The notes: generated by a model not told the origin, from the sequence alone. A DNA stretch of 64,000 nucleotides from Tillus elongatus (GCA_964006375.1 OZ023267.1:23185739-23249738); one strand, 5' to 3'. Shown: positions 39,801-53,636, counted from the stretch's first letter. A program made the numbers and translations.

Positions 39801-40050
39801 CGCCATAGGTATGAATAGGGGTCCCGTTTGCAGCATACAAGGTACGTTTCGATTGAAATTTACGTTGGTCGTGAGTGGGTGGAATAACTGAAATATCTGC
39901 TCCAGAGTCGATTAGAAATTTCATATTGGAGCGTCTATCAAAAATAAAAAGGCGGCGTGTTAGGTGGCTCTCGTCTCCTGCCGCGTGGAGGGAGTGCCTT
40001 ATTAGTTTTCCGACACATGTTTTGCTTTGAAATTGCAAGGTTGGATGCAA
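36885..40050 (-). pseudogene. pol: Pol polyprotein (PR-RT-RNase H-IN) with one frameshift in integrase
   Basis: Minus strand. 37615-40050 encodes aspartic protease (LIDSGADISVIPP), reverse transcriptase (FVKTPFGLRNSAQTF, catalytic YLDDILVAS), RNase H (LILHVDASDYAVGASLQ, TDHKPLTYAF) and the integrase zinc region (H-x3-H...CIPCQ). The frame is lost near 37740-37760, and the integrase core continues in another frame over 36885-37793: [21 protein letters not shown] and NGVIERWHR, with 35 residues between Asp and Glu, then a GPF-type C-terminal module ([16 protein letters not shown]). A small deletion around the integrase first-Asp segment is the only clear lesion. The product would lack a working integrase. 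Confidence 0.9.
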
Positions 40051-40772
40051 CGTTTGGCCTTATTGCCAAATCGTTCATGATACCAACACGTGGAGGTTGA
40101 GGAATTTGCGGTTATGGAATTTCGAGAAAGCTTGGGTCTTTCTCGCGAGGTAAATCGGGAACGCGTTCGCAATTCATTGACTGATGCTGTTAGCTTCTCT
40201 AATTGCGCTTCTAACTTGGCTAGCTTGTCGGGCTCGCGTGACTGAATTTCAGCCACGTTGTATTTATCTCCGGAAAATTCCACGATTTTGTCTGCTGTAA
40301 CCGACAAATTTTCTAGAGAATCGTTGCTTAAAGCCAAAATTGAACGAACGTTGACTGGTAAACGTTGTAGAAATAAAATTTTAAGGAAATTTTCTCCAAT
40401 CTGACTACCAGCTAAAAACTTCATTTCGCGTAAAAGTTGCGATGGTTTTCTGTCGCCTAATTCTAATTCTGTTAAAAGTTTATTTAGTTTGCGACTATCG
40501 GACTCTTCAAATTCTAATAAAAGACGTTTCATTAGATCTGAATAGGGGGTTGATGATAACGGTTGGGTTAAAAAATCTGAAATTGACTCTGCGACATCAG
40601 GATCGAGTATAGCGAGTACATGACTGAATTTTGTCTTTTCAGAACTGATCTGCGATATATCAAACTGGGCGTCAACCTGCATTTGCCAGATTTTCACGTT
40701 ACGTCTCCATATAGGAGGTAATTTTATTGCAACCCTTGCCATGATATTGCTGCTTGAAGAATCTTCGGCCAT
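40002..40772 (-). CDS. gag: Gag polyprotein of the CsRn1-like gypsy element
   Basis: A 256-codon open frame starting at an ATG 152 nt inside the 5' LTR. The first ~160 residues form an alpha-helical capsid-like region (PPIWRRNVKIWQMQVDAQF is the conserved start of this Gag family). A coiled-coil-prone stretch follows (EPDKLAKLEAQLEKLTASVN). Near the C-terminus CWYHERFGNKAKRCIQPC is the unusual C-H-C-C finger of CsRn1-clade Gags, replacing the standard CCHC knuckle. The frame overlaps pol by about 49 nt, so pol is probably made by a frameshift in the overlap. No lesion is visible in gag. Confidence 0.85.
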   Translation of the reverse strand: MAEDSSSSNIMARVAIKLPPIWRRNVKIWQMQVDAQFDISQISSEKTKFSHVLAILDPDVAESISDFLTQPLSSTPYSDLMKRLLLEFEESDSRKLNKLLTELELGDRKPSQLLREMKFLAGSQIGENFLKILFLQRLPVNVRSILALSNDSLENLSVTADKIVEFSGDKYNVAEIQSREPDKLAKLEAQLEKLTASVNELRTRSRFTSRERPKLSRNSITANSSTSTCWYHERFGNKAKRCIQPCNFKAKHVSEN

Positions 40773-40903
40773 TGTGAAAAAAATCAGATAATTTTTAAAT
40801 TAGAAAAGACTGACCTGTTTAGATATTCGTTTTCTGTAGGCATGAGCACGTGCGTGGAACTTAGGCGACGTCGGCTGGAACATCAGGCTGGGCATCTTCG
40901 GCT

Positions 40904-40921
40904 TGCGGCACGGGGTCACCA
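40904..40921 (-). promoter_or_regulatory. primer binding site, tRNA-Trp type
   Basis: On the minus strand TGGTGACCCCGTGCCGC lies 3 nt after the 5' LTR. TGGTGACCCCG complements the 3' end of tRNA-Trp, the primer used by CsRn1-clade elements. Confidence 0.65.
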
Positions 40922-40924
40922 ATA

Positions 40925-41559
<635 letters not shown>

Positions 41560-42362
41560 CCCATACAGCACAAGATATTCTCAGAATGTTCTCACAATGT
41601 GAGAACATTCTTTATTCAGAATATTGCTTTCGAACGAACATTTATGGAATTTAAAACTGCAACTTGAATATTCGGAGTACATTCATTCAATCACACCGTA
41701 AGAAAATTCTTCATCAATAAACTGAGAATATTTAAATAGATCATTATTCAGAATATTCGCTTAGAATGTGCTTGAGACGTCCTTATAATATTATATAACT
41801 TTAAAATGCAATGAAATAGACAGATGATGATTACGGCATAGTGGTGAGAATTATAATAGTAACTATTTTGCATGTTTGATTCTGTTACCTGTCTATGTTA
41901 AACACATCTGAAAATTGTGTATTTAGGCAATCCTTCTTTAGGCATAGAGCGCTTATCTATGCTGCCGAGAAGGGAAGATGGCCGACAGACGACAGACGTA
42001 AATGTTAATTAATACTAGTACTGTCAACATGAATTATAAATAGTCTGAGTTCACTGTTGTGTATATAAGGTTGTATTGTAACATAATTAATGAAAAATAC
42101 TAAAAATTATAATGTGACGTGAACACGGAGAACAGTGTGTAATTTCGAACATAGATCCAGAGTACAGAAGCAGCTAAAACATGATGTCAGGTTCTTAAGA
42201 ACTAAAACGAACCCAGTAAAGAAACAAGTTTTAAAGCATCTCTTGTAGTTGACACCGACGAGGGGTTCGCCAATTATGCTTGAGACCGGACCATCTTACG
42301 AATTCGGTACACATACATTGTGTAATATATAATTAAAAAATTGGGTGGTTCAATAGTAAGTC

Positions 42363-43430
42363 ATGCAATATAAACCACCACCACCTTTTGATGCGTATGG
42401 ACTGGAACTTCGGCCCACATGAAAACAAAAGTTTAATGAGTGTCTAAAAGCTTCAGAAAAATACAGTTCAAATGATGATATGAAAATAGCCCGACTTTTA
42501 CATATTATAAGTAAAGCGGGGTTAGATATCTTCAATACTTTTCCAATAGATAAGACAAATATTCTGGAAGATGTTCTCGGTTGTTTTGATGAAGCCGAAG
42601 ACAAATACTACCATGGGAACGTTAAATTATAAAAATTTTATAACTTCATTTAAAAAGAATACCAGACCATTTACTTTTTTGTAACGGAACTTAAGAAGCA
42701 ACCTGCTAGTTATGAATGTTTCAAAAATGCAAGAACACTGCACATCTATAGAATTGTCTAAGCAACATCTCAGGCATTTTACTCCCGTGGAAGATGTTAA
42801 TGCTGTAAGAAGTATCACTATAAAGTGCAGAAAATGTGGAACCTGAGCGTATGGTAGGAAGATGCATGTACAATAGTTGTGTGTGTGTTTTTGTTTCTTT
42901 AACGTCGGCCTATTTCCGCGACTATAGCCAATCACCGACGCCAGGGAGCAGTTTCACCTCACTATCCTGGGAATTTTACCGAACCCCTGGAGGAGTGTAG
43001 GGATCTTTAACGTGCCCAACATCGCATGGACACGGGACCGACGGCTTTACGCCCCCTCCGAAGGGCGGAACGTGCAGACATTCAACTTGCTCAAATACAA
43101 TGCCAGAACCTTGGTTGATGTTAATTTTACAGTTTGTACTAAAAAAGTGAAAGGAGTACGCTGGGATCGAACCCAGTACCCTTCGGTTCAGAGGCACACG
43201 TTTTTACCCTTGAATCACCGAGGTTCTTAACATGTACAATAAAACTTTCAATTTATCAGATACGCAATTAAGTTGCCAAAGTATGCTTTCACAGCCAGAA
43301 TATCCAAGCTGTTGGTGACAAACAATTGGCATCAGGATATGGAAATAGCTTTAGAAGTCAAAATCAAGCCCGCGAGAGCAGAGCAGAAAGCAACCATACA
43401 AGTGAAGGGACAAAAGGTCTGATCCATGAC
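42363..43430 (+). pseudogene. retrotransposon gag-like remnant, interrupted by a SINE
   Basis: The plus-strand reading frame from 42363 shows YKPPPPFDAYGLEL, MKIARLLHIISKAGLDIFN and VTELKKQPASYECF, the usual order in Gag of K02A2.6-like LTR elements, then a broken CxxC finger near 42830. Stops occur within the first 20 codons and later. A SINE (42876-43230) cuts it, and the sequence resumes at 43242. No LTRs or pol were found, so this is an orphan remnant. Confidence 0.55.
42876..43230 (-). mobile_element. tRNA-derived SINE, copy 1
   Basis: Minus-strand SINE flanked by a perfect 11-bp duplication, catgtacaata, at 42865-42875 and 43231-43241. On the minus strand the head has a B-box (ggttcgatccc) about 50 nt after an A-box-like region (cggtgattcaaggg). 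It has 333-355-bp relatives at 63111-63443 and (partial) 60110-60320. Confidence 0.8.
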
Positions 43431-43769
43431 TTTCAGTTGTAGTTTTTTGTAGTGCAAGTGAGTGTGATTTTGCGGCATATTCTGTCCAATTTAGTTATAT
43501 TCTATAAATGTATAACTAGTATTATGTAATGCAATTCCTTTAATGCTACACTGAGAGCCTGTAGAATCAATAGTCTAGCCAAATTTCAAGTTACTTCAGT
43601 GGGGTAACCTCGAATATTCATCTCGGAAACTTTGTATTTGGCTATTAAATTTTCTGGCAACTCCAAGAACTGTATCTTTATTTATTTTATTTTTATGTTA
43701 TTGAAATTTTAATTGTTTTGTTAATATTTTATTCAGACATTGCTTTGTATTGATTATAAGTACATACTC

Positions 43770-44770
43770 CTATGCTAAGTTGCACCCCTGAAAAGTTATA
43801 GGCCTTCAAAGTGGGGTTTCAAATTTCCAAATATATAATAGCTCTGTAATATTTTAACTTAGAAAAACCAAAGTTAGTACCCGTTCTGATCAGTAATCGA
43901 TGGTAAGTAGAGTTTAATTTGGGCATTTGAAAGGGTTGATGCACCCTTAAAATGTCTTAATTTTTTAACATATTGGTAGATTTAATAAAGTATGATTTAA
44001 TTTTATGAGAAATTGAAATCTAAAACTTTGTTACTCCTGTTATTTTCAAAAAACTGTGTTGTTTAAAAAAACAGGGATAACTGAAGAAACAGATTTTATC
44101 AATCTTACTAAAAATCATCAAAAATTAAATATTTGCCAATAAAATTATGTATAGGTCAAATTTGACAATCAGGAAAAAATGTGAATAAGTATAATTTATT
44201 AGAAACAAACAACTTGAACAACAGAAATAGGAAAAATGCTAACGATAAGTTATAGAAATTCCTCAACATGATAATTTCATAAGCATTTATTGCATTTTTG
44301 ATGATTTTAAGTTTTAAGTAACTGATAAAGTATATCTCTTTACTTGTTTAGGTTTTTCTTGAAAACGTCAAAAGCTTTATGAAAAATAACAAGAATAAAA
44401 AAGTTTTAGAATTCACTTCCCCATAAAATGGAATTATTTTTTTATATCCGCCAAGAGGTTAAAAAATTATGTCTCATTTTATGGGTGCCACCACTATTCA
44501 ACCCTTTGAAATGCTTCAATTAAACTCTACTCACCAAAGATTAATGCTCTTGATACAACCAAAATGTGTACCAATTTTGGTTTTTCTAAGTTTTACTAAG
44601 TATTACTGAGATATTGAATTTTTTTTCGAAATTTAAAACCCCACTTTGAAGGCCTATAACTTCTCACAGATGCACCTTAATATAGGGTTAAGTTGTGTTA
44701 AATCACCATATTTTAGGCTCCGCTACATGCCCCTGTTCTGGTCGGTTCTTATGCGAAACACCCCGTATAT
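43770..44770. repeat. foldback element with ~160-bp inverted ends
   Basis: The left ttataggccttcaaagtggg pairs with the right cccactttgaaggcctataa, and homology continues inward through the aaaccaaa...ttggtttttc segments. The right side extends further out to aacaccccgtatata (44757-44770). No ORF; MITE-like. Confidence 0.65.
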
Positions 44771-45050
44771 ATTTAAAAAAAACGCAATGTTCCCATGAGT
44801 ATATGTATGAATATTTTTAGAAGATTCATTGAATGTTCCTGGAACATTTTCAGAACATACTGGGAGCTCGTAAGAATATTATAAATAACATTCTAAGAAC
44901 TTTATTAGTTTGACAGAATCTGTTCCATTGTCATGTTCATAGAATGTTCTATGAATATATATTGTACCTGGTCAGAATGTTATGGGGATGTTTGAATATT
45001 CTTTCGAAACATTCCTGGTAGATTCTCAGAATGTGTCTGTGCTGTCTGGG

Positions 45051-45400
45051 AAGCGACTCAGGGCAAGCCATTATATACGTACAAATAATAGTCTTTCCAT
45101 CCCAGTACCATATCTCGAAGATAACTTGATTCCAAACGTTGCCAATTGTAGGTGTTTACGGAAATCGGGAGCAATAGCTATCTTCTTTATTATTTGAGCT
45201 ACGAAGTCAGGTAAATAAGCAAGGCTCACCAACTGGACAGGCCGCTTCTGAGTATTTCACGGATATCTAGATTGCACAACAACTGTCAAATCTGTTGACA
45301 TAACCTCATTTTTTTTAAATGGAATCATATGAACATTTGGAGTTTAATCGACTCAGGGCGAGTCGTTCAACACGCATACACAATGGTCTTCTAGAACTTT
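45051..45400. repeat. repeat X: resumed left copy and second copy
   Basis: 45051-45130 continues the copy broken at 41559 (gcgactcagggcaagcc). 45148-45400 is the second, diverged copy (gtgtttacggaaatcgggag to cgactcagggcgagtcg). Confidence 0.6.
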
Positions 45401-45451
45401 TACGTTTTCTCCAAACTATGAAATTATAGTCCTCATTTAAAAACTCTTTTT

Positions 45452-46741
45452 TTAAATTATTTATATTTCAACAACACACCACGAGTGCTTACAGCCTAAA
45501 TACTATCGTACCGTGGGTGTCGACAAGGAGGAAAGAGGCAACTTATTAATTATGGACTTGAAGGTTTTGAGGTTCGGAGGAGAAGGAAAAACATTTGCCG
45601 GCAAGGAATTCCACAACTTGGAAGTCCTCGGGACAAAAGAACAAGATGTTCTATGCCTGGTGGCCTGGACAGTAAAAGGGTGCATTCGCATTGTTCCCCT
45701 GGTAAATCTGTTGGGCGCAGCAGATGGAGGAACTATGGAAGAAAGCTCCTCTGAGCAGTGCCCCTGCAGATATCTATAAAAGAGAGAGAGGTCACCAACG
45801 ACACGTCGGTGGGCAAGGGATGGCAGCCTTTGGGTGAGGGTCTGAATGGAGTCCAGGATAGCGAGTGTAGAAGCGGCAGCGGCACCTCAGATGTGGGAGA
45901 AGTATTCGTGGTTTGGTCTTATTTGTGAAGTATATAAGGTATAGAGATTAGTTGATAAAAAGTATTTGCGAGCCGGGAAGAGGAAACTTAATTTCTTAGC
46001 AGTCGCTTCTGCAATTGATGTGGCATCTTGGTGCCAATTAAGATTTCGATCCACAGAAATGCCAACAAGTGAAAAGGACTCATTACTTTAAATAACTTGG
46101 TTGTTCATTGTGATGGGTCTAGGGCTGGTATATCTCTTGTGAAATAGAAAGCAAGACTGATATTTGGTGGAATTGAATTGTACAAGATTTATACTTCCCC
46201 AGCCTAATATTTTTTGGAGATCCACAGAGACAGAACCCTCCATGAGTCTGCGATCTTCATCTAATTGGGCTAAAGAGACTGGATTAGAATATTGTATATT
46301 TGAATGAAGGGTGCTGTCGTCCATGTAACTGTCAACTGGGTTGGATGTGCTAGAGAGGAGGTCATTGATGTGGAGAAGAAACAAAGTAGGGGCTAAAGCT
46401 GAACCTTGAGGGACTCCTGCATTAATTGGATAGAGTTTAGAGGAATGGCCATCCACGACAACAGAAATGCTTTGGTTAGAGAGGAAATTTGCTGCCCAGG
46501 TACAGATGTTGGTGGTAGGCCATAGGCCGGAAGTTTATTAAGCAGCACTGTGTGCTAGACCTGGTCGAATGCTTTGGATATGTCTAGATCGAAAATTTGG
46601 GATTCACCGTGTAGTTCCATAGACTTGTTTCAAGAATGGGCGACAAAGGAGAGGAGGTCGGTAGTTGATCTGCGCTGACGGAATCCATACTGCCTGTCGT
46701 GGATTAGACTGTGTTTTTCAAGAAATTTTAGTAATTCGGTG
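45452..46741 (-). pseudogene. 5'-truncated jockey-superfamily LINE (copy D2)
   Basis: Minus-strand relative of the LINE at 29230-31130, truncated at 46741 inside RT. It retains VPQGSALAPTLFLLHINDLL and the catalytic box in the form SYMDD (46088-46456), then C-terminal pieces with WNSLPANVFPSP (45503-45691). It has several frame breaks and a deletion relative to copy D around 45840. The two copies were separate insertions. Confidence 0.85.
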
Positions 46742-47074
46742 TGATGGATAGATATGGTTCTGTGGGATTGCTGCACAATCGTTTTTCTACTCTAATGCAA
46801 TATTTCAGGAGTAACATCAGTTTTAAATTGACAGATTTGATATTTTTTGTTGCCAAGGAAACTATTTGCTTACTGTCATTATGGCTTTTTAAATTATTAT
46901 CGTACGATTAGCGTTTCGTTCTGCTGTATAAGTCAGTGTGTTATCTATAATTCTTTCGTTTTACTCATATTCTTCCATTACGTTCATTACATCCTTTCCG
47001 TTCTTAGTTTAGACTTAAGTATCGTCTAATTTTTCCATTTTAGGGCTTTGTTTTGTTCATACATTCCAAGTTTG
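46742..47074. other. no recognisable feature
   Basis: Short AT-rich spacer between LINE copy D2 and the second ribozyme element. Confidence 0.4.
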
Positions 47075-47490
47075 TAAGGCTAGATGCATTCTCACCACAA
47101 TTAGAACCGTAGACCCGTTTCACTCTAATTAGAGCTCGCCAGCACGGCATACTAATTGCAGAGAAAATACACCTATAAAGAAATACGGCTATGATAGCCA
47201 GCCTTCCAAAACTAAGTGAGATGTAAGACGCGAAACACGTGCCGCCATCTCTTTGCGGAACCAAGTATTATGTTGTCACGGCAGCTCGAAATAATACAGA
47301 ATGTTAAAAAATAAAGACTGTATACAACCAACTTACAATTTAGTAAATAGTCAGTCTTGGCCCATTTCTTCCCCAATATAGGGACAAATTATGTAAGGCT
47401 AGATGCATTCTCACCACAAAATTAGAACCGTAGACCGGTTTCGCTCTAATTAGAGCTCGTCAGTACGGCATACTAATTGCAGCGAAAATA
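47075..47490 (-). mobile_element. hammerhead-ribozyme retroelement, locus 2
   Basis: One 319-bp unit (47075-47393) plus about 97 bp of a second. There is no inverted partial copy and no clear flanking duplication. It is more diverged than loci 1 and 3. Confidence 0.75.
47418..47479 (-). ncRNA. hammerhead ribozyme, variant core CUGACGA
   Basis: The second unit keeps C3 U4 G5 A6 C7 G8 A9 (N7 is free), stem II GCUCU-AAUU-AGAGC, GAAA and stem III ACCG/CGGU. Stem I has 6 of 7 pairs. The first unit of this locus (about 47099-47160) reads CUGGCGA with a weakened stem III and is probably dead. Confidence 0.75.
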
Positions 47491-47995
47491 CACCTGTGTT
47501 GAGAATGCTTTTCCCCATTTCCTTATGGTCACCGAGTTTTTCCTTCTGTATCCGAGTAAGAGTATTTACTTGGCTCGATGTTTCTACATATTAATAAGAT
47601 GCAAAAAATAATAGACAACAAGCAATGCAATTTGTGCACGCTTTTCCCATTTCCTTACGGTCACCGAGGTTTTCCTGCTTTGTCTGAGTTAAAGTATGTA
47701 CTTAGCTCAATGTTCCTATATATTAATGATAACATGTAGTAGATAATAGACAAGAAAAGTGGGGTAAGTGATACCCACTGTTCTAACAGCAATGCAATTT
47801 CTGCACGTTTTCCCATTTCCTTACGGTCGCAGAGTTTTTCCCCTTGTGTCTGAGGTAGAGTATTTACTTATCACTATGTTCCTACATATTAATGCTAACA
47901 TGTAATAGATAGTAGATAAAAAGAAAACGTTGGGTAACTTGTATATAGTATTCTATAAGAAATGCAATTTGTGCATATTTTTTAATTTCCTTACG
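47491..47995. repeat. ~150-bp tandem repeat, about four units
   Basis: Units share cccatttccttacggtc, gagtttttcc, a gtctgag-taaagtatttactta segment and tacatattaatgataacatg. A further part-unit continues at 49768-49850, so the array was split by the repeats in between. Confidence 0.8.
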
Positions 47996-48610
<615 letters not shown>

Positions 48611-49084
48611 TAAATCATAAGTATGTGGTTGCTGTTGGTTAGTCAATGCTTTTCTTATTGACTCATGAGATTCATTCATCAACCTTCCATTGACTTCTGC
48701 TTCTGCCGCTGTTACAGTCCTTTTATTTAGATCTAGAGTTGTAAAGTTTTCTGTATCATTTGGGATATAATTTGTTTGCTTTTGTTACTGACCAACAAAA
48801 GATATGATAAAATTGGACAAAGAAAGGGAATATGATATATTAACAAGGCTATTTTTGGCTCAACAGCATTTATTAGTTTTCGTAATTGTTTTTTTATCGG
48901 GTTTTGTTACTTTGACTAGACATATTTTTATTATGATTGATACTACTAAAAGTAATTAAAGTTGGTCTCATTCAATATTAAATTTATTTTAGTGTTAAAA
49001 TAGAAGACGATGTGATATGGTCCAAAATCTGATTGATATTTTGTTGGTATGTACTGTAAAAAAGCAAATTGCAGTTCAAAAAAT
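48611..49084. other. no recognisable feature
   Basis: AT-rich sequence between two TA-core copies. Confidence 0.4.
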
Positions 49085-49149
49085 CTAGACGCAGCAAGTG
49101 CGTTATGGTAGCCAATTTTCATAAAAACATCTGAAATCTCAAAAAATAA

Positions 49150-49316
49150 CAAATAATAATAATAATTTTTATTGACAAAAGACTGAGACTGGACATTGTG
49201 GCTGGAAATTGAAACAAAAAGTAGAATAACCCCAAAAACTACAACAATAATAACAGAGTTATGCGCTATCTTTTTTGATACGTATTTCGACAACGAAGTT
49301 GTCTTCATCAGTAGCT
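49150..49316 (-). mobile_element. PLE-like 3' tail insertion
   Basis: Minus strand: starts CAGCTACTGATGAAGACAAC and ends in AATAAAAATTATTATTATTA. It splits the TA-core sequence at ctcaaaaaataa/ttaaccg, which is continuous in other copies. Only the terminal ~170 bp of the element is present. Confidence 0.6.
49269..49316 (-). ncRNA. PLE-type hammerhead-like ribozyme with self-complementary stem III
   Basis: Minus strand: core CUGAUGA, one extra A, stem II GACAAC-UUC-GUUGUC, GAAA, stem III AUACGUAU (self-complementary, so it needs a dimer) and a C at the cleavage position. Stem I could be GCUA with UAGC, with an A-rich bulge. The invariant core bases are all present. Confidence 0.55.
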
Positions 49317-50017
49317 GTAATTAACCGATTTCGATGAAACTTGGCAACTGCCTGTCTTTTATTAATGGCTTGGATGAGTTCGTTATCCAGAAAAATCAGA
49401 CGGGGTTTTCCGGAAAAATTTTGAGTTTTCTTTCGAAAAAATTTTTTTCTCCGAAAGTAACAAAGCTGTTTCAATGAAATTTACTATATATGTTGCCTCA
49501 ACCTTACTACGTACCAAAATTCAACTTTCTAAGTTTAGAGAAAATTGAGTTACTCAAATTTTAAATTTTCTTTCGAAAAAAATTTTTTTCTCCGAAAATT
49601 ACAAAGTTATTTTAATGAAATTTTGTGGATATCTTGCCTTAGGAAAAACCTTACTACGTATTGAAATTAAACTCTCTAAGTTTATAGAAAATTGAGTTAT
49701 TTAAATTTGAAGCATTTAATAAAAATTCACTACCATAACGCACTTGCTGCGTCCCGAGTTTTTGCTCTTGTGCCTGAGTTAAAGTAATTACTTAGCTTTA
49801 TCTGTCCACATATTATTGATAATAGGGTAAAAGACCCAATAGTTGGCTTTGTCTCAATTATTGGCACCCGTTAAGATTTGACAAAATTTCGGTACATGTT
49901 TTAAATTTCCCGTCTTACCCTAACATATTAGTATTAGGCTATTAGTATGTGGCTTGAAATCGGGTGCAGAAAAGAACAAGCACTTGTGAAGCCACGGAAA
50001 AAGTATAGAAGGCTTCA

Positions 50018-50560
50018 ATAATTTGGTAGGTAGGTTTACGATATAAAAAGTAAACACCAAAATTTAGATTTCTATGTTACAAGAAAAAAAGTTATGATAA
50101 AATATGTTGTGCCAGATCATTTCTATGAAAATTCACTACCATAACGCACCTGCTGCGTCCAGACTTTTTTTAAATATAACCGATTTGTTATTGCATTATA
50201 TAACGATTGAATACTTATTCTAGAAGTTACCAAAGGTGGTAAAAAGAAACAAGTTTGGACGCAGCAAGTGCGTTATGGTAGTGAATTTTCATTAAAATGT
50301 TTTTAATAGTAAATCTGTTTTTCTTAAGAAAGCAGGTATTAACTTTGGTTACTAGTATAACCTATATAGTATAAACATTGTGTCGTGTTTCATCAAAGTA
50401 ACTGTATTGTTTGAAAATGTACAAAAATTTCCGAAAGTAAACTTAAACTGTTCCAAAAAGAACTGGTTTCTTGGTCAACCTTATAGGTTAATAGCAAATT
50501 GAGCTATTCAAATTTGAATCAATTAATGAAAATTCGCTACCTGCTGCGTCCCGAATTTCT
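50018..50560. repeat. two TA-core repeat fragments
   Basis: 50018-50170 is a right end in plus orientation (tgctgcgtccagactttttt). 50250-50345 is the same end in minus orientation, followed at 50460-50560 by another plus right end lacking part of the block (cgctacctgctgcgtcccga). Confidence 0.7.
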
Positions 50561-50682
50561 TTTCTTACAAACCTGCATTATATTTCGATGGGAAATGCAA
50601 AAATGCAATAACATAAGGCGTGTTCGATTAAAAATAAATAAAATTTGTATCACCAACGACTTATGGGCCAGCCTGTCATTGT

Positions 50683-51544
<862 letters not shown>

Positions 51545-51624
<80 letters not shown>

Positions 51625-51745
51625 ATATAAAACTTGAAACTGACCTCGGATATGTGTTCTAGGGGGCCTAATTAGCGCTCATTTGAAGAAATTTTTTCAA
51701 AACTCATGGCCGTGATGAATTTTTTTAAAGAAAATTCACTAAAAG
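51545..51745 (-). repeat. TA-core repeat, part
   Basis: (TA)n to 51621, then the cggatatgtgttctaggggg block in minus orientation and a ttcactaaaagg end. Confidence 0.75.
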
Positions 51746-52176
51746 GCTCATAGAGTGGCTGAACCATATGGATACTATTAAACATATAAGCAATTGGTTA
51801 TTGCTTTATGTAACAATTAAATACTTAGGTACTCAAGAAGTTAACAACGGTGGTAGCCAACTAAACCTATGGTCATGACGTATAATAAATTTCTGAAGTT
51901 AGCCTTGTTTTTAAGTAGGGTTTATTTAATAGATGTTGTCTAAAGCTTTTGCTTTTAGATAAATGTAAAAATAATATGCATCGTTATTTACATTCCCCCG
52001 TATATTGTTTGTTTTTATATATTTAACACTAATATTGACCTTTTATTTGTTATCATGTTAGAGACCAGATAATCCATTAAATTTCTATTATAAATACTCA
52101 TTAAATAGGATTTAACGGTCCGTTAAATATATAATTTGGCTTTGTGAAACTGGCCATTAGTATTACATAAAGCGTT
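51746..52176 (+). other. 5' flank of the host oxidoreductase gene
   Basis: No ORF. It should hold the promoter and 5' UTR of the gene that starts at 52177. I see no convincing TATA box or initiator. The region is free of the repeats recognised elsewhere. Confidence 0.4.
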
Positions 52177-52259
52177 ATGGCAACTATACAGTTTAAGGTC
52201 CCTTCTCCATACAAAGTGGTTCCACCTCCTCCACCAGTGGATGACATAAAATATAGCAA
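52177..52259 (+). CDS. Gfo/Idh/MocA-type oxidoreductase, exon 1
   Basis: Start codon of the only host gene seen. Exon 1 encodes 27 codons plus 2 nt, beginning MATIQFKVPSPYKVVPPPPP. It ends before a strong donor (CAA|GTAAGTATATG). Read with exons 2 and 3 it gives a continuous 108-residue N-terminus. I chose this ATG because it opens the frame that joins exon 2 and lies in a repeat-free stretch. The proline-rich leader is a short extension before the Rossmann fold. Transcription is to the right and the gene continues beyond the window. Confidence 0.8.
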
Positions 52260-52288
52260 GTAAGTATATGAAAATTTGTTCTGTTATT

Positions 52289-52985
<697 letters not shown>

Positions 52986-53072
52986 GCAGTGTTAAAATCA
53001 ATTGTATTTTCCTCACTATTTTAAACACGTGGGTGGGGGACTGACCGAATTCATTCCCAGTTGCTATTGATC

Positions 53073-53073
<1 letters not shown>

Positions 53074-53150
<77 letters not shown>

Positions 53151-53636
53151 CCGTCTGATAACTCAAAAAATAATTAACCGAATTCTATGAAACTTGGCAA
53201 GTGCCTTTATTTTATTAATGGCTTGGATTAGTTCGTTATCCATAAAAATCGGCCGGGGTTTTCCAAAAAAATTTGAGTTTTCTTTCGAAAAAAATTTTTT
53301 TCTCCGAAAGTAACAAAGCTGTTTTAATGAAATTTACTATATATATATATTGCCTCAGGAGAGATCTTACGACGTACCAAAATTAAACGTTCTAAGTTTA
53401 GAGAAAATTGAGTTATTCAAATTTGAAATTTTCTTTCGAAAAAAATTTTTTTCTCCGAAAATTACAAGGTTATTTTGAAGAAATTTTGCGAATATCTTGC
53501 CTTAGGAAACACCTTACTACGTATTAAAATTCAACTCTCTAAGTTTATAGAAAATTGAGTTATTTAAATTTGAAGCATTTAATAAAAATTCACTACCATA
53601 ACGCACTTGCTGCGTCCAGACTTTTTATGTTACTGT
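53074..53636 (+). repeat. TA-core repeat in intron 1, (TA)n and right half
   Basis: (TA)n at 53074-53147, then gtatccgtctgataactcaa and two internal units, ending in cataacgcacttgctgcgtc at about 53627. Confidence 0.85.

Larger units (their letters stand above)
41560..45050. mobile_element. unclassified inverted-repeat element with AGAATGTTC-rich ends
   Basis: The ends cccatacagcaca (left) and cccagacagcaca (right, minus strand) are inverted and sit inside repeat X. Both subterminal regions (about 41575-41780 and 44785-45040) are crowded with agaatgttct/gaacattct palindromes. No transposase ORF is visible; the interior holds a decayed gag, a SINE and a foldback element. Superfamily unknown. 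Confidence 0.6.
49085..49767 (+). repeat. TA-core repeat carrying a small PLE-like insert
   Basis: Begins with a minus-orientation end (gacgcagcaagtgcgttatg), is interrupted at about 49150-49316, then continues in plus orientation from aattaaccgatttcgatgaa through two internal units to cactaccataacgcacttgc and gcgtcccgag at 49767. Confidence 0.75.
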
